DNA of 48,683 bases. Origin: Amylostereum areolatum. Lineage: Eukaryota; Basidiomycota; Agaricomycetes; Russulales; Stereaceae. A model generated the notes under the pieces. It was not told where the DNA came from, searched no databases, and saw nothing but the letters and a program-made list of their open reading frames with translations. How positions within the stretch are numbered: position 1 is the stretch's first letter; each line of letters opens with the position of its first letter. Positions 20,270 to 32,592 of this stretch are shown in pieces. Made by a program: the position numbers and the translations under genes. Location of the stretch: assembly GCA_012932865.1 (NCBI GenBank), contig SAXG01000139.1:16910-65592 (forward strand), written 5' to 3'.

Positions 20270-23200
20270 ATGAAGTTCAGGTGCGTGGGACGGGAGATGG
20301 ACGGGTGTAGGTGGGTGGCTCACGTGGACTCGCTCGCGACAGCTCTTCGCTCAAATTCAATGCCGTCGTGGAGTGGTGGGACGAGTACATCGCGTGCGTG
20401 CTTTCATTCTCCTATCTTGAAAGCCATCAACTAATATTGACTTCAGCTATGACGCCCTCAAAAAATACATTTATCAGCTCGAGAAACAGCAGCACGAAGC
20501 ACGCGTGCACGCACACGACATCGAGTCCGCCGGCGAGCACACCGGGCTCGTCCCAGGCTCGTCCTCGCCGGATACGGATGCGCTTTTTCGCCCCTTACTC
20601 GACGTTGAGCGCCGCAAGATCTCGACCTTTGCCGCGTTGCAGGAAAAGGAGCTATTCGAAGAGCTTGCCGAGCTCGAGGCGCTCGTGCAGGAGCAGGACG
20701 AATTGGGGCTGGTCGCGGGAAGGTTGTACGCGGACGACGAGGATGATATGGACGATGACGACGACGACGACGAGGATGAGGTCGATGTCGAGTGGGGCGC
20801 TCCGAGTGCTAGTCGGGAGAGGCAGAGTTCGAAACGACGTCGGCGCAACTCTACGTCCGTCGGACGAGGTGCGCGGCGCTTTCACCTCCTTTCGTTCTCC
20901 CCACTTTCAACTCACCGTGGGCCGCAGCGTCCAAGGACATATCCTCACCCCGCCCACGCCGCGTCAGCATCTCCTCCACCGACGAAAATGTCGATCTCGA
21001 AGCCTCCCTCCTGTCTCTCCGTCACTCACAACCCGCCGCCGTGCCCGAGGGAGAGCTCGCCCCTATAGCCTCCTCCTCCCACAACAGGAGTACCAGCAAA
21101 GGCCGCAGCAACTCCCCAAACGTGCCACGCCGTATAGTGACCAAGCTCACGAACAGCATCGCGTCGCTTGCGTCGCCTCATGCGCGCGAGTCCAGCGTCG
21201 TGGAGGAGACGATCTGGAACTCGAAGAGCAATTACGCGATGGACACCCAGCTGTTGTTCAAGCGACGCATCACGAACCTCTATGTCCAGCTTAGCGCGCT
21301 CAAGAGCTACGTCGAGCTGAACTACTCCGGCTTTCGGAAGATCTTGAAGAAGTGCGTTCGCCCCTTGGTGAATCCTATCCCGCCTTCGACTGACGTCTGC
21401 CCAGATACGACAAGGTCACCGACAACTCTGTACGTCCTGGCCTATCATGCCGAAACCATGTCCTTATGCTCACGATGTACGACTAGCTCCAACGCCATTA
21501 CCTACACACCGTCTTGGAACCCTCGCCGCCCTTCGACCCAGCTTCCCGCGCGCGCTTCTCTGACGCCCAAGCCAAACTCCTGCAGATGTACGCCAAATGC
21601 GTCACGCGCGGCGACGTCGGCATCGCGCAGCGACACCTCAAAACCCACCTCCGCGAGCACATCGCCTGGGAACGCGATACCGTCTGGCGGCAGATGATCG
21701 GGCGTGAACGACGCGGAGAATCCATGGGGATGGGCGCGCCCGTTGGGCTCGAGCGCTCGGACGAGAAGGCGCTCGAGGTGAAGACACCGGTTGGCCGGCT
21801 GAGGTTTAGCAGGAAGGCAGTGTGGGTGTTCGCTGCGGCGGTTGTTTTTACGGTGTTGTTGAACGTGCAGACGGTCGAGGGCGACGCGGCGAATCGGTGT
21901 GTTGCGGTGCTCGTGTTCGCGACGATGCTGTGGGCGACGGAGGCGATCCCGCTCTTTGTTACGTCGATGATGGTCCCGCTTTTGCTCGTGTGGCTCCGCG
22001 TGATTGTGGACGAGGAGAGCGGGGAGAGGCTCAGCCCCCCGCTCGCGACCAAGTGCGTGCCTTCCCACCTCGCCTTTTGACGTTTGCTTGCGCTAACGCT
22101 GTGGTGTAGATGGATATTCTCAGTCATGTTCTCGCCCACAATCATGCTGCTCATTGGCGGGTTCACCATCGCCGCCGCGCTATCCAAGACGAGCATCGAC
22201 CGCCTGCTCATCACGCGCGTGCTCAGCCTCGCCGGTACCCGTCCCAGCGTCGTTATTCTCGCCGTTATGGGTGTCGCCTGCTTCGCCAGTATGTGGATCA
22301 GGTACGCTTTCCCCCTCTTCCTTCCTTACACCCCCAAGCCCCCTCTCCTCGGAATCCGCGTCTTCCTGACCACTGTGCCTGTCTCTCACAGCAACGTCGC
22401 AGCGCCAACGCTGTGCTTTGCGCTCGTGCGCGTGAGTGGAACACCATGACGCCCTTTCCCGCCCAGGAACTGACCCTCGTTCTCCCCTGCCTCTCCTCGA
22501 ATCTGCATCTCCAGCCGATCCTCCGCACCCTCCCGCAGAATGCCTCCTTTGGACCGTGTCTAATCGTAGGGTCCTATCTCCCGAGCAACGCAATGCCGTA
22601 ACTCACACTAAGTTCCCCCCTCTTCCCCTTAGCTCGCGATCGCCCTTGCAGCGAACATCGGGGGACAGTCCTCTCCAATCTCCTCTCCGCAGAACCTGAT
22701 CGCGCTGCAATACATGGACCCGCCGCTCGACTGGGCGCGCTGGTTCGCCGTCGCACTTCCGGTATCGGCGGTGTCGATCGTGCTGATTTGGGCGCTGCTG
22801 CTGTGGTCCTACCGCCCGGGTCAGCTCCCCGGCGGCGAAGGCACGCTGGAAATCAAGGGGATCCGGAAGACGAGGGAAGGGTTCAGCGCGCGGCAGTGGT
22901 GGGTGAGCGCGGTGTGCGTGCTGACGATCGCGCTGTGGTGCGTCGCGCGCGGGATCGAGGATTATGTGGGCGATATGGGCATCATCGCGATTATTCCGAT
23001 CATCGCGTTCTTTGGGACGGGCGTGTTGAAAAAGGTGCGTCCGGTGCGGGCGCGTCGGGGGAGACGGACTGCGCTTGTTTCCCGCTTCGATTGGACGGGG
23101 CGCTGACGCGGGCGTTGTCATGCGGTTGTAGGACGACTTCGAGCAGTTTCTGTGGACGGTGGTGTTCCTTGCGATGGGCGGTATCGCGCTGGGCAAGGGC

Positions 23201-23905
23201 GTCACGTCGAGCGGCCTGCTTGAGAAGCTGGATGTTGTCATCCGCGACCTCGTCGAGGGCCTATCGCCCTATACAATCGTTCTGGTCCTGTCCGTGGTCG
23301 TTCTCGTCCGTGCCCTCTTTCCTTTTCCGTCGTTCGCCCTGAGCTGAAGCGTGGGTCTGGGCCAGGTCATCTCGACGTTTATTAGCCACACAATCGCGAG
23401 CGTGCTGCTGGTGCCCATAGCGAAAGAAGTCGGGAGCAACCTCCCGGGAAACCAGGCTAACCTGCTGATCTTCATCACGGGCCTCATCTGCTCAGCGGGT
23501 ATGGGCATGCCCGTCTCGGGCTTCCCGAACCAGACGGCGTGCGTGCTTTTCTCTTCCCACTTTATCCCCTCTCCCTCCCAGGCCTGGCCTTTAACCATCT
23601 TCGTTCTCCCTGCTTTACTTAGCGCGACCCAGGAGGACGAGATGGGCCAGCTGTACCTGTCCAACGTCGACTTTTTGAAGAACGGCGTGCCTGCGAGCGC
23701 GATCGCGACTTTGGTGAGCTATTTTTCCCCGCTCGCGTTGGACTCTTTTTTTGCGTGGGGGTGGCGTGACGTGCTAACGAACGGTCAGGTGGTGGCGACG
23801 CTGGGATATGTGCTCATGAAATTGGTCGGGTCCGTACGCCACATGCTCTCGAGAAGTGCACACGACCACTGACGTCGTCCTCCGTTTCTCCTCTCCAGCA
23901 TCTAA
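20270..23905 (+). CDS. SPX-domain low-affinity phosphate transporter, PHO87/PHO90/PHO91 type (889 aa)
   Basis: Fifteen exons: 20270-20280, 20343-20393, 20447-20868, 20928-21351, 21405-21429, 21487-22052, 22110-22301, 22392-22431, 22515-22565, 22633-23034, 23132-23305, 23366-23538, 23623-23713, 23789-23829 and 23899-23905. All phases agree and give one 889-codon frame. The N-terminal SPX domain starts MKFSSSLKFNAVVEWW and ends with the inositol-pyrophosphate-binding part FRKILKKYDKVTDN (about 295-310). The C-terminal half is a sodium:anion symporter domain with many hydrophobic helices (ATEAIPLFVTSMMVP, ANIGGQSSPISSPQN, GMPVSGFPNQTA). An Asp-rich loop lies in the SPX domain. Yeast homologues move phosphate at the plasma membrane (Pho87/90) or vacuole (Pho91); I cannot tell which applies here. 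First and last exons code only 4 and 2 residues. Confidence 0.9.
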
Positions 23906-26900
23906 GGTGCAATCGCGGACCCTATCGCGGCCGCGATATTTACGAACGGACTGGCGCGTGCCGTCGTGATCCATCCGATCCTCTTACTCTTTGGCTTTTT
24001 TTTCGCGGGGGGAATGCACATGAAATTGTTTATAAAGAGCGCCTGGCGCCTCTCACTTTCCGACCGCGACCGCGACCAGGACGGAGGGCGAGGGGTTTTT
24101 TTTTTCAAGTTACGCGTTACAGAGTCCGGTGGGCGAATGACTTCCTGTTCGAGTCCCGACGGGAACCCGTGGTACTCCACCGTCGAACGCCGTGTTAATG
24201 AGTTCCATCGGTACCGCACTCGCGAACACGTATCATACTGACGACCCGGGCCAGAGAATCCTGCAGCAGCTTTAGCAGCAATGCCAGCAGCCAACGTCGA
24301 CGACTTGCAATGGGGTCGCGCAAAGCGACAGTGTCCGGAAAAGGAAGGTGCCCTTTGACTCGACGCATCTTCGGCATCGCGGCACAGACGAGCTATCTGC
24401 CCGCTCGGAGTGGCACCGGTCATATACACGCACCTATGGGCACCCCCGCACCAGTATATCCCCGTTTCCTCCACTTAGCCCCACTGGGCGTGGGCCAGCG
24501 GCCTGACCACGTAACATCGAACTTTACGCTCGTGGCGGCACGGCTGCCTGTTGGGCGGGTGTCGTAACTCTCCTCGCAGCTGATGGGCCGACGCTCCCCG
24601 TCCATATCTTTGCGGAACTTGTGTGGCGGCGAGCACGCGGAACGCGACGCGGTGGCGGTGATGCCCTCTCCCAAGCGCAACCCACACTTTTCCGCACACG
24701 CACCGTTTCGCGGTCGCAGGCACCGTGTCAGGATCAGCATCAGCCTACAATGTAGCGTGGCTTACCTCCTCGGCTTCGGAGACGTTCTCATGCCTGCCGT
24801 GCGCCGCATCCCCCGGTCCCATCGCTCGCTACAGTGACAATGGTGAGAGGTTCGGCCCTTGCACACGATTTTCCTTACATATTGCAGGACGCGGGGCGCG
24901 CGTCAAAGCGAGGTTCATTCTCCATTTCCCGCGGGGGGCCTCGCGCGCACTGCATTTTGAAGTTTTCCTTCGTGCTCTTGTTTGACACCCGGTCCGTGGA
25001 CACCGTACGAGGTATTAGACGCGCGCGAATGGTTGTGTGGGTGTAGTGTTTTGATCATAACGGTGGGGGTTCATCGATGGCGGTTGGCGACCGGCCTTTC
25101 GAGGGCCAAGACACGGACGCCGTGCGAGGTAAACCGCACGCACGCACGCTCGATGGCGTCACTTCATTCCCTTCCTCCGCCCGGACCGCCTCGCCCTCAC
25201 GCAGAGTACCAAACATATTTAGATGACGGCACGAGGGACGAGGGGGGTCCCATCCAAATCTAGTACGCCATGCTCCGATCCCCCAAGCGCGCCAAGTTGG
25301 GGAATCAGCGTCGAGCGGGCGAATGCATACCGTCATCCCACGGGGCTCGAGGGGCGCCAGTCCTATGACCAGTCGCAGGGTCCGAGTCGGGGATGACTTA
25401 CAATTCTAGTAGAGCGTAATCCGTTCAGCCTCTCGGACGAGGCATCCCGGAGGAGGTTGAGGTGAAAGCGTGAGGTGCACGCGGCCAACGACGCAGGTCA
25501 TCCAGGCAGGTTTTCGACTCCAAATCTTTGGCAGTTCGCGACGACGTCGTCATAAGCACGAGAGAGGGGGCCGAGCCGACGGAGAGCTTCTTTGGAATCG
25601 TTTCTCAGGGCGCGCGTGAGTCTTCGCAAAGCCTATTCCCCGAGGCTGCATCTATCCTTTTCGGGGCCTCGCTTTCGAAGCACGCGGGGATCTTATTTTT
25701 TGAGTTCATTTTGCGTACGGCAACGGCGAGAAGAAGGAAGGGCGCGGTTGGGAAGGAGGACGGGCGGGGAGCCGGGTACCGGGCGCCGGGCGCCATGGGA
25801 TGCCGAGGACGGAATGGGGAAGGTGCGCGCCTGGACAAGGGATCGCTTCTTTTGGGATGGCTGCGTCGTGCGTCGAACCTCGAGGGCGTGGGCGCAGAAA
25901 CCGTGCCTCGATCATCATGCATCATCATCATCATCTATGTACTTACCACTCAATTAGATCGTGGAATATATAGCACAACAACCCCCAGCCCAACCCACGC
26001 TCCAAGCCACTAACTGGCACTGGGAGTCGGTTCCAGTATACAGCATCGGCATTCGTTCTAAACATCCTGAATGCAAACTCAGGCCAGGTCGTGGCACCTC
26101 GATCGAGGGCACACCGCTCAGGCGCCACGCGCACCCCGCAATATGCGATATGTGATATGCCTCTGCGATGTCGGGATGTCAGCGAACCGAGAACGGAGGA
26201 GCGGACATGCGCAGACAATCTCCTCCGCCGACAGCCCCACCGGCCCGGGTACCCCGTTGCACGAGGCTGCCAAGGGAAAGTCTCTCCTGGCTCCTTTGCG
26301 CGCGCGCGCTTCGAAATTCCCTTCCTTCTCCCAGTTCATTTATTTTTTCCCCTCCTTCGATCCCTAGAACCCGCCCAACGTCGACCGCATCAAGCACGGG
26401 CGTGTGTCGCTGTATTTATTTCCAGTCCGACATCGCGCACGAAGCACACGCGCGCGCACGCCGTAGGTGCAAGTTTATCGTCTTTCGGCCGACCGTTCTC
26501 TCGTGAGGTTACCGCGCGGCGCTCTACGACGCTACAGCGCTGATGCAGCACAGACGTCGGCTCCCCGTTTCCTCGATCCACCCTGTAATAAACTACCCCG
26601 GCAAACCTCTCCTGCCGGTAGCGCGCATAACATCTACGGGGAGGCTCGCCATACCACCGCTAAAAGCACCGAGAGGCAGATCCTCCGCGAACGTCGTCGT
26701 CCGCCACGACGGCACCTGGACCCGTGCGGGCTTATACCCCTTCGCCGGCGGACAGGTGAGACATCGATATCGCTCTTGCCTACTTGCCGCATCTGGCCGC
26801 CGCCGCCGCCGCCGCTTTCTATTCATTGTCTCAGACGCACCTGTAGGCGGTCTCAGCTGCACCTGGCAGCACGTCGCGGCCGTTTTTTGAGCCACGCGTC

Positions 26901-28555
26901 GTGGTGGCACCATCTTCGAGTTCATGAGCCCGCCGCCGCCGCCATGGCGCCTCGATCGTCATGCATCATGCCGTACGGTCGTGGAATTCGAGGCCCAGGG
27001 CATGGAAATCGGGGCGAGGCGAGTAGTGCGCCAATATACGCGAGCCCCTCCTATTAGCCCCCCTCCCGACGTCGGCGGGCCAGCAAGGCCGACCTTATCG
27101 TGAGACACCCCCCCCCTCCGTTTTGCAAAAAAGAAAGATGAGTTTACGGCAAGGCCAGGCAAGGCCCCAGCGGCGCGCCGGATCAGGCAGAGACCTCGCG
27201 AACGCATCGTGCTCCAGGCGCGCGCTGCAGACTTCTCGTTTCCCGTTGGAGGGGAACGACGATGGCCCGGACGAACGGGGAGTGACGACGACATCGAACG
27301 ACGACGGCGACGACACGGAGCTCGCGGGATTCGGGACCGCGTGCTCGGGGACGGCGATCTGCCCCTTCCCTCGGACGGGACTTCGACGCGGTTCGGAGGG
27401 CCGAGGCTTTCGAGGCTCGAGGACGCGCGACGGAAGCAATCTGGTTCTTGGTGGGTCGATCGGGGCGGGGCATGTATGGGTCAACGCAACTTTGTGGCGG
27501 GGGCCGTCGAGTGCCGTGTTTGGGTCAACACGATGGGATGGCAGAGGCCCGAGGTTTACGAGAGACTGGCCACGAGAAAAAGGATCGGGGGCCAGAGGCT
27601 CCTAAAGGGGGAGGAAGAAGTGGGGTGGACGCAGTGGTGCTGCAAGTATACACGCGCTGTTGACAGGCCCAGGGAGGAATGTGGAGTTCGAGCAGGTCCT
27701 TGCAGGGTGTGTCGTCCGCAGGCATGATGGTCAGGGAGCTGGCTCTGGTTTGATCCACCTTTTTTCACTGGCGGACGCATGTCACATACGCACACCTCGC
27801 ATTGGATTTCGCTCATTGCAATACCGAGGAGTTCACGATCGTACGACGGCGCATGGACGGGGGAGGATGCAAGACGAAATGGATACACGTAAGATTACTT
27901 CTTCTAAGGTTCGTGCGATGAGCACACTACGCGCGCGACGGGTAAGTACGAGATGAGAGACGATTAATGCTAGGGGTCCGAGCGAGACGAGGGCAGTTAG
28001 GGCGGAGGGTTAGTGTGTTTGGGGGGGAGGAAGGGGGGAAGCGACGGTATGCAGACGTATGCGGATATCCATGGGCAAGTGAAATGCATGATCATATGCA
28101 GGAGGGAGTAAGTAAGAGTAGGCAGCGCGCGCGAACCAAATAGTACAAATGTCCGGTAAAAGCAAAAACATGAGACGACGACGACGGCGACGAGAGAGAA
28201 AGGAAAGAAAACGGGGAGACAAATGGTCGATGCCGGGAGATAGAGATAGTGCTAGTAGCGAATACAACGTGGAAAAGGGACGGCCTATCACCCGCACACG
28301 CCAAGGCAACGCGAGGCGTGCGCAGACGTAAAAAAGCAAACCCACTTTTCCAGGACGACGAGGGTGGTGGTGGAGGGCAGAAGGGGGGAGCGGGGTGGGG
28401 GTAGTGGAAATGCGCTCGAGTCACGCTTGCGTGCTTTCTCCGGGGCGTCGATCATCCACATGTGCATAAACCCCAATGGGGATTCCCGCAAGGCTGCGTT
28501 GGAAAGGTAGCGGAAACCGGCGCACATGAACGGATCGCCTGGCGCAGGGTTCACA
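23906..28555. other. Long stretch without a recognisable gene
   Basis: This 4.6 kb starts downstream of the transporter stop and ends at the KilA-N gene stop. Open frames exist on both strands (for example 25528-26013 plus, 27123-27605 plus), but they are GC-driven, change composition along their length and show no motif. An ATC repeat lies at 25911-25936. A 23-base block near 25905 (CCTCGATCRTCATGCATCAT) recurs near 26949 with a similar downstream TCGTGGAAT. The last few hundred bases are presumably the 3' UTR of the KilA-N gene. Confidence 0.4.
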
Positions 28556-30331
28556 CTACCACAGGCGGTGCGGCCCCCGCTCGATCCCGTAGGGCGCGCG
28601 CGCGTATTCCGCCACGGGCGGCGCGTCGAACATTTTCAGTGGGGGGAGGGCGTGGGAGGGATGCAGATGGGTGGGCTGTGGATGCGAATGCGCGTGCGCG
28701 TGCATCTGGGGCGGCGTCACGGGCGATGCGGACACGGGTGAAGGCGCGAGGGAGTAGGAGTAGGAGGGGGACGGAGACGGAGACGGAGGCGCGGCGTTAG
28801 CATGCGCGTGGGAACGCCAATGGGGGTCGGCGTGCGCGTCGAGGGAAGGACGACGGGCGGCGTGGTCGATGTATCTGAGACGGGTTCAAGCAAGATGAGC
28901 GACGTTCGATTGGACGCATGGGGCCCGTCGGGGGACTGGCACTCACGGCGAGGAGGGGTAAGACGCGCTGACCGAGAGCGACGGCGGGCGCGAGTGCGAA
29001 TACGGATGCGATCGCGGCGGATCGTCGTCCATGCGCAGGCGCTCGAGCACCGCGAGACCCTCCGCGTCGCGATCGTGCGCCTGGGAGGAGGAGGAGGACG
29101 CGTCGGCCAGCGCAGAGATGGGCGGTAAGACGGCGTTCGCGCGCGAGGGGTGTTGGATGGGGGGTAGCGTGACGTCGTCCGGGAACGCGGGGTACGCGGA
29201 CGATGCCCGGGGCGACACAGGCGAGTTGCCCGAGTACCCGTGGCCATGGCCGTAGGGCGAGTAGCGGCTCGAGGACGCGCGCTGCCGGTCTGCGCCGGAC
29301 GCTTGCGCTGCCTGGGGGTAGGGTGGGGCGGACGCGGGCCCGGCGTAGGCGTGCGCGCGCGGGCTCGATGGGGAGTGCGCGACGGAGGCGGGGTGGGCGA
29401 ATTCGGCGGGGGCGGAGGGGGCGGTGGACCACGCGCCGACGTGCGCGTGCGCGGAAAACACCGACGTCTGCATGTGCGCCGCTTGGGCATGGGCGTTGGC
29501 CGCATGGGTGGAGCGGCGCGGACGACGGCGGCCCTGGCCGTTGGCGATCACTTGGCCATAGCCTGGTTGGTCAGGCGAGAGGCATGTGCTCGGGAAGGTA
29601 GGGCTAGGGGGGTTAAGGGTCAACGCGTCAGCGTTGTGGTGGAGAAAAACAATAAGGGTTGGAGGGGGGCATACCCAAAAAGCGGGACAAGGTCGTCCCG
29701 GATGGGCCAAGCGACGCGACGGGAGAGACGCAGGGCGACTTCGTACGGCATCCATGTACCTTGGATCTTGAGGTAGCCGCCGCGCACCCTGCGAATCTGG
29801 CTGGCGAGGTCGGGTTGGGACTCGACCATTTTTACGATGTCGGCTGCGGGTGGCGTTCGACGATGAGTAAAAACGGTCGCAAACCGCGCGGTGTGGCGAC
29901 TGCTTACCTTTGGAGTTTCCGAGTGCTGTGGGGTGGAACGGACACGCGTAAGCCCGCGGACAAAAGCGAGAACGAGGCAGAAGGGTTACCTTTCCAGATG
30001 CCGGTCCAGAGGACGTAGCCGTCATCGACGTCCATCATTATCCACTGGCCGTTGAGCGGGTATTCGTAGACAGGACTGCAAACGCCGACGTCAGCGGGCG
30101 GAACGGAGGCGTCGCATGTGGTACGACCTACATGTAGCCGCGGGGGTCGTTGCTGGTGATATACCTGCTTTTGACGACGCTGTGGTTAGGGCTCGAGAAC
30201 GGGCGAAAGCGCGGGCCGGCGCTGGAGGAGTCGGCGGAGGCGGAGAGTGGGTCCTGTACGATCGCGGGATGTTAACGATCGCTGTAGCAGAACGGGGCGA
30301 GCGAGCGAACCTGCATGATTCCAGTGGCCAT
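28556..30331 (-). CDS. KilA-N/APSES-type DNA-binding protein (463 aa)
   Basis: The model is complement(join(28556-28874, 28947-29603, 29675-29843, 29908-29925, 29990-30075, 30132-30253, 30311-30331)), and all phases close. Residues about 38-140 form a KilA-N/APSES-like domain: SRYITSNDPRGYI, EYPLNGQWIMMD, DGYVLWTGIWKALGNSK, then RRVRGGYLKIQGTWMPYE. The GxYxKxQGTW block is diagnostic of the fold. The arrangement recalls the Xbp1-type fungal repressor branch more than the Mbp1/Swi4 or StuA branches, but this is inference. The C-terminal two thirds are low complexity: Ala, Ser, Pro and Tyr, with His-Ala repeats near the end. It probably acts as a nuclear transcription regulator. Exon 4 is only 18 nt. 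The first intron has an unusual GTTCGC donor, so the start MATGIMQ is the least certain part. Confidence 0.85.
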
Positions 30332-30398
30332 GGCAGAGGTAAAATCGAGAGGATCCGTGAGCGTCAAAGAGACGAGGAGGATATAGAATTCGAAGCGT

Positions 30399-30408
30399 CT
30401 TTATAAGG
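30399..30408 (-). promoter_or_regulatory. TATA-like box of the KilA-N gene
   Basis: On the minus strand CTTATAAAG lies about 70 bp upstream of the ATG at 30331. Confidence 0.45.
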
Positions 30409-32592
30409 CAGGTTCGCCACTCGGATCTGGCGTAGGGTAGAGCGCACAAAGCAAGAGGGGGGGAAGCGCCGGAGAAGGAGGAGTTGAACAAAGCAGAAGG
30501 CGGCAAAGGACGGGGTCCAAGCGCAGAGATGGGGAACTGGTGGGGGGAAGGAGAAGGAGATCGGCACGGGCATGAGCAGGGGCTTGAAATAGGGCTCATG
30601 GGACGGCCGCACGGGGAAGGGCCGGGCGACGGTTGCCTGAGATGTTTGTTGTTACCAGCGCATGCCTAATCGAAATACCCATTTTACTATTCGAATTACT
30701 CTATCAGACTCTAATCCAATCCTCCGCGTTTAACGTTCTCCACGTTTCCCTCCGATGCCGCGCCCAACTCCCGGTAGCTTCTCAGGCACGACTCCCCGGC
30801 CCCGACTGCGCCTTCCCCGGCCCGCCACCCCAGAAAGGCACCCCCTCCCCCGCGCTCCTCGACACTCTCGACTGCACCGAACTTTTTCCCCGGTTCCCCT
30901 GCGCACGCAGAATATAACCACGCATCGCCCACGAAAATACAGGAATACAATTCAACTTCCGACGGGGCTGTCGACTCATGAGTGACTGCGAACCCCACCT
31001 TCTCTCCATTTCCGCGCCTGCTAAGTACCTCACGGATCTACTTGTTGTATCCCCGGAATCGCTCGTTCCAAACATCTCGCGACGCATGCACACGCAAGGA
31101 CCGCCGCCGCCGCTGCCAAGGGCCTCCGCTGTAACCGTCGGCGCTCGCCCTTCGAGCTTGCCAGACTAAGCATCCCACTCCGGAACGCAAGCTGTCCATC
31201 ATCTCCGAGTGAAACCTGTCTCGTCTCCTCTCGTCCCCTCTCGCCGCCAGCGGCCGAGCCTCGACGCGCACCGGCAAGGACAGTCAGACTCGCTGCGCAA
31301 GGAGATCGCCGAGGGCTCCTCGACCCCACCGCAATTTTACGCGCGGGTGCCACTCAATTCTACGGCGTTCGTGGCATAACACGCGGGTGTTGGTCTTCTC
31401 GTCCCCTCCGCCGCCGAGTATACAGCGCGCGGTGGCGCCACCGTATAAATAGCCCGCAAGTACAAAGTGGCACTTCAGTCCCGCCCGACCCCCGTTGCCT
31501 CGCGCCCGCGCCGTTCGAGCAATATATACTTCCATACCTTCAGTCAGCCTTTACATCCCCCGGACTCGCGCGATCGTCGGCATCGGAGGCGGCGAAGCTG
31601 GAAGTCTCGAACACATATACGGCTAGTTTAGCTGATGGTGTCTCGCCAGTCGCCCTCCTCGACGAAGCGGACGGATTTGACCACGCTCTGCTAGGCTCTG
31701 CTACAGTTCCGAGTCCGCGCATCGCAATATCATCATGTCGTGCAATACTTAAGAGCACGGGCGCCGGGGCCAGCTCGCCGGCCGTCAGACGATCTCACGG
31801 CGGTCGAAGTTCCAAATCCTCGAGGATCGCCGATGAGACGGGGCTGTACTTACTGTCATTTATCGGGATGCGTATTACTCGTGACGACTTATCAGATAAC
31901 CCGTTCGACACATTTCGTCCGTGGAATCAAATTGCGTTCCACCCGCGCACCACGAGAGTTCGTGCGAAAAAACGACCTCGTCGGGCCCAGCGGCGGCGAG
32001 CGGTGGCCTCGACGGGTGCCCGTTCCTCGAGGGGGAGGGGGGAGATGCGTGAGCGTGCTATCGGCGGCAGATCCCATCAGGCAAGTTGGGCACTCGCTAG
32101 CACTCGCTGGGCATGGGGGCAAGGAACGGGCGAAGGGGAACCACTGAGACCGCGCTCGTTCGGTTCTGGGGTTGCGCCGGGCGACGTCACGAGGCGCGTT
32201 TGAACAGGTTTGAACCTCCCTCGACTCGGTTCCGCGCGGGGGTCTCGGCTCCGCCCAGAAAGTCACACGGCCGAAGCCGCCCCGCCCCGCCCCTCTCCAA
32301 GTCCATGCGGTTCACAGGACGAATGCTTCACTCCCGTACCCACGCCCCGTCGGCATCTTTATCGAATCATAAACTCGGCGGCATGTATTCGTTCCTTGCA
32401 GTTCCTCCCCCCTCCCGTGCCTTCTACTTACACATATGTAGAGGCGTCCGTGTTCGTGACTGTAGATCGGTACAGTTACCACCCCTCGACCATATGAGCG
32501 CCACGCCAAGCGAGAGTCCAATGCAACGCTGACCGAAACCGAAAATCGAAATCGAGAAGAGAAGAGAACGACGGTCTGGATGGGTATGCTCC
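30409..32592. other. Intergenic, KilA-N promoter to ODC 3' end
   Basis: No gene is recognised. A plus-strand TATAAAT lies at about 31445, but no credible gene follows it. The right end should contain the ornithine decarboxylase 3' UTR. Confidence 0.4.

Noticed and set aside
24140..24170. GTTCGAGTC match to a tRNA B box
   Set aside because: No A box, anticodon arm or acceptor pairing could be built around it.
25528..26013. 161-codon plus-strand open frame
   Set aside because: Composition changes abruptly, its end reads through an ATC repeat and it has no domain or splice support.
28717..29505. Long Pro/Arg/Thr-rich open frame on the minus strand
   Set aside because: It overlaps the KilA-N gene exons in another frame; GC bias keeps it open.
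31443..31451. TATAAATA box in the ODC-KilA-N spacer
   Set aside because: No plausible coding sequence or RNA gene follows within several hundred bases.
32200..32216. Reverse-strand GGTTCAAACC, tRNA T-arm-like
   Set aside because: No cloverleaf can be formed with the flanking sequence.
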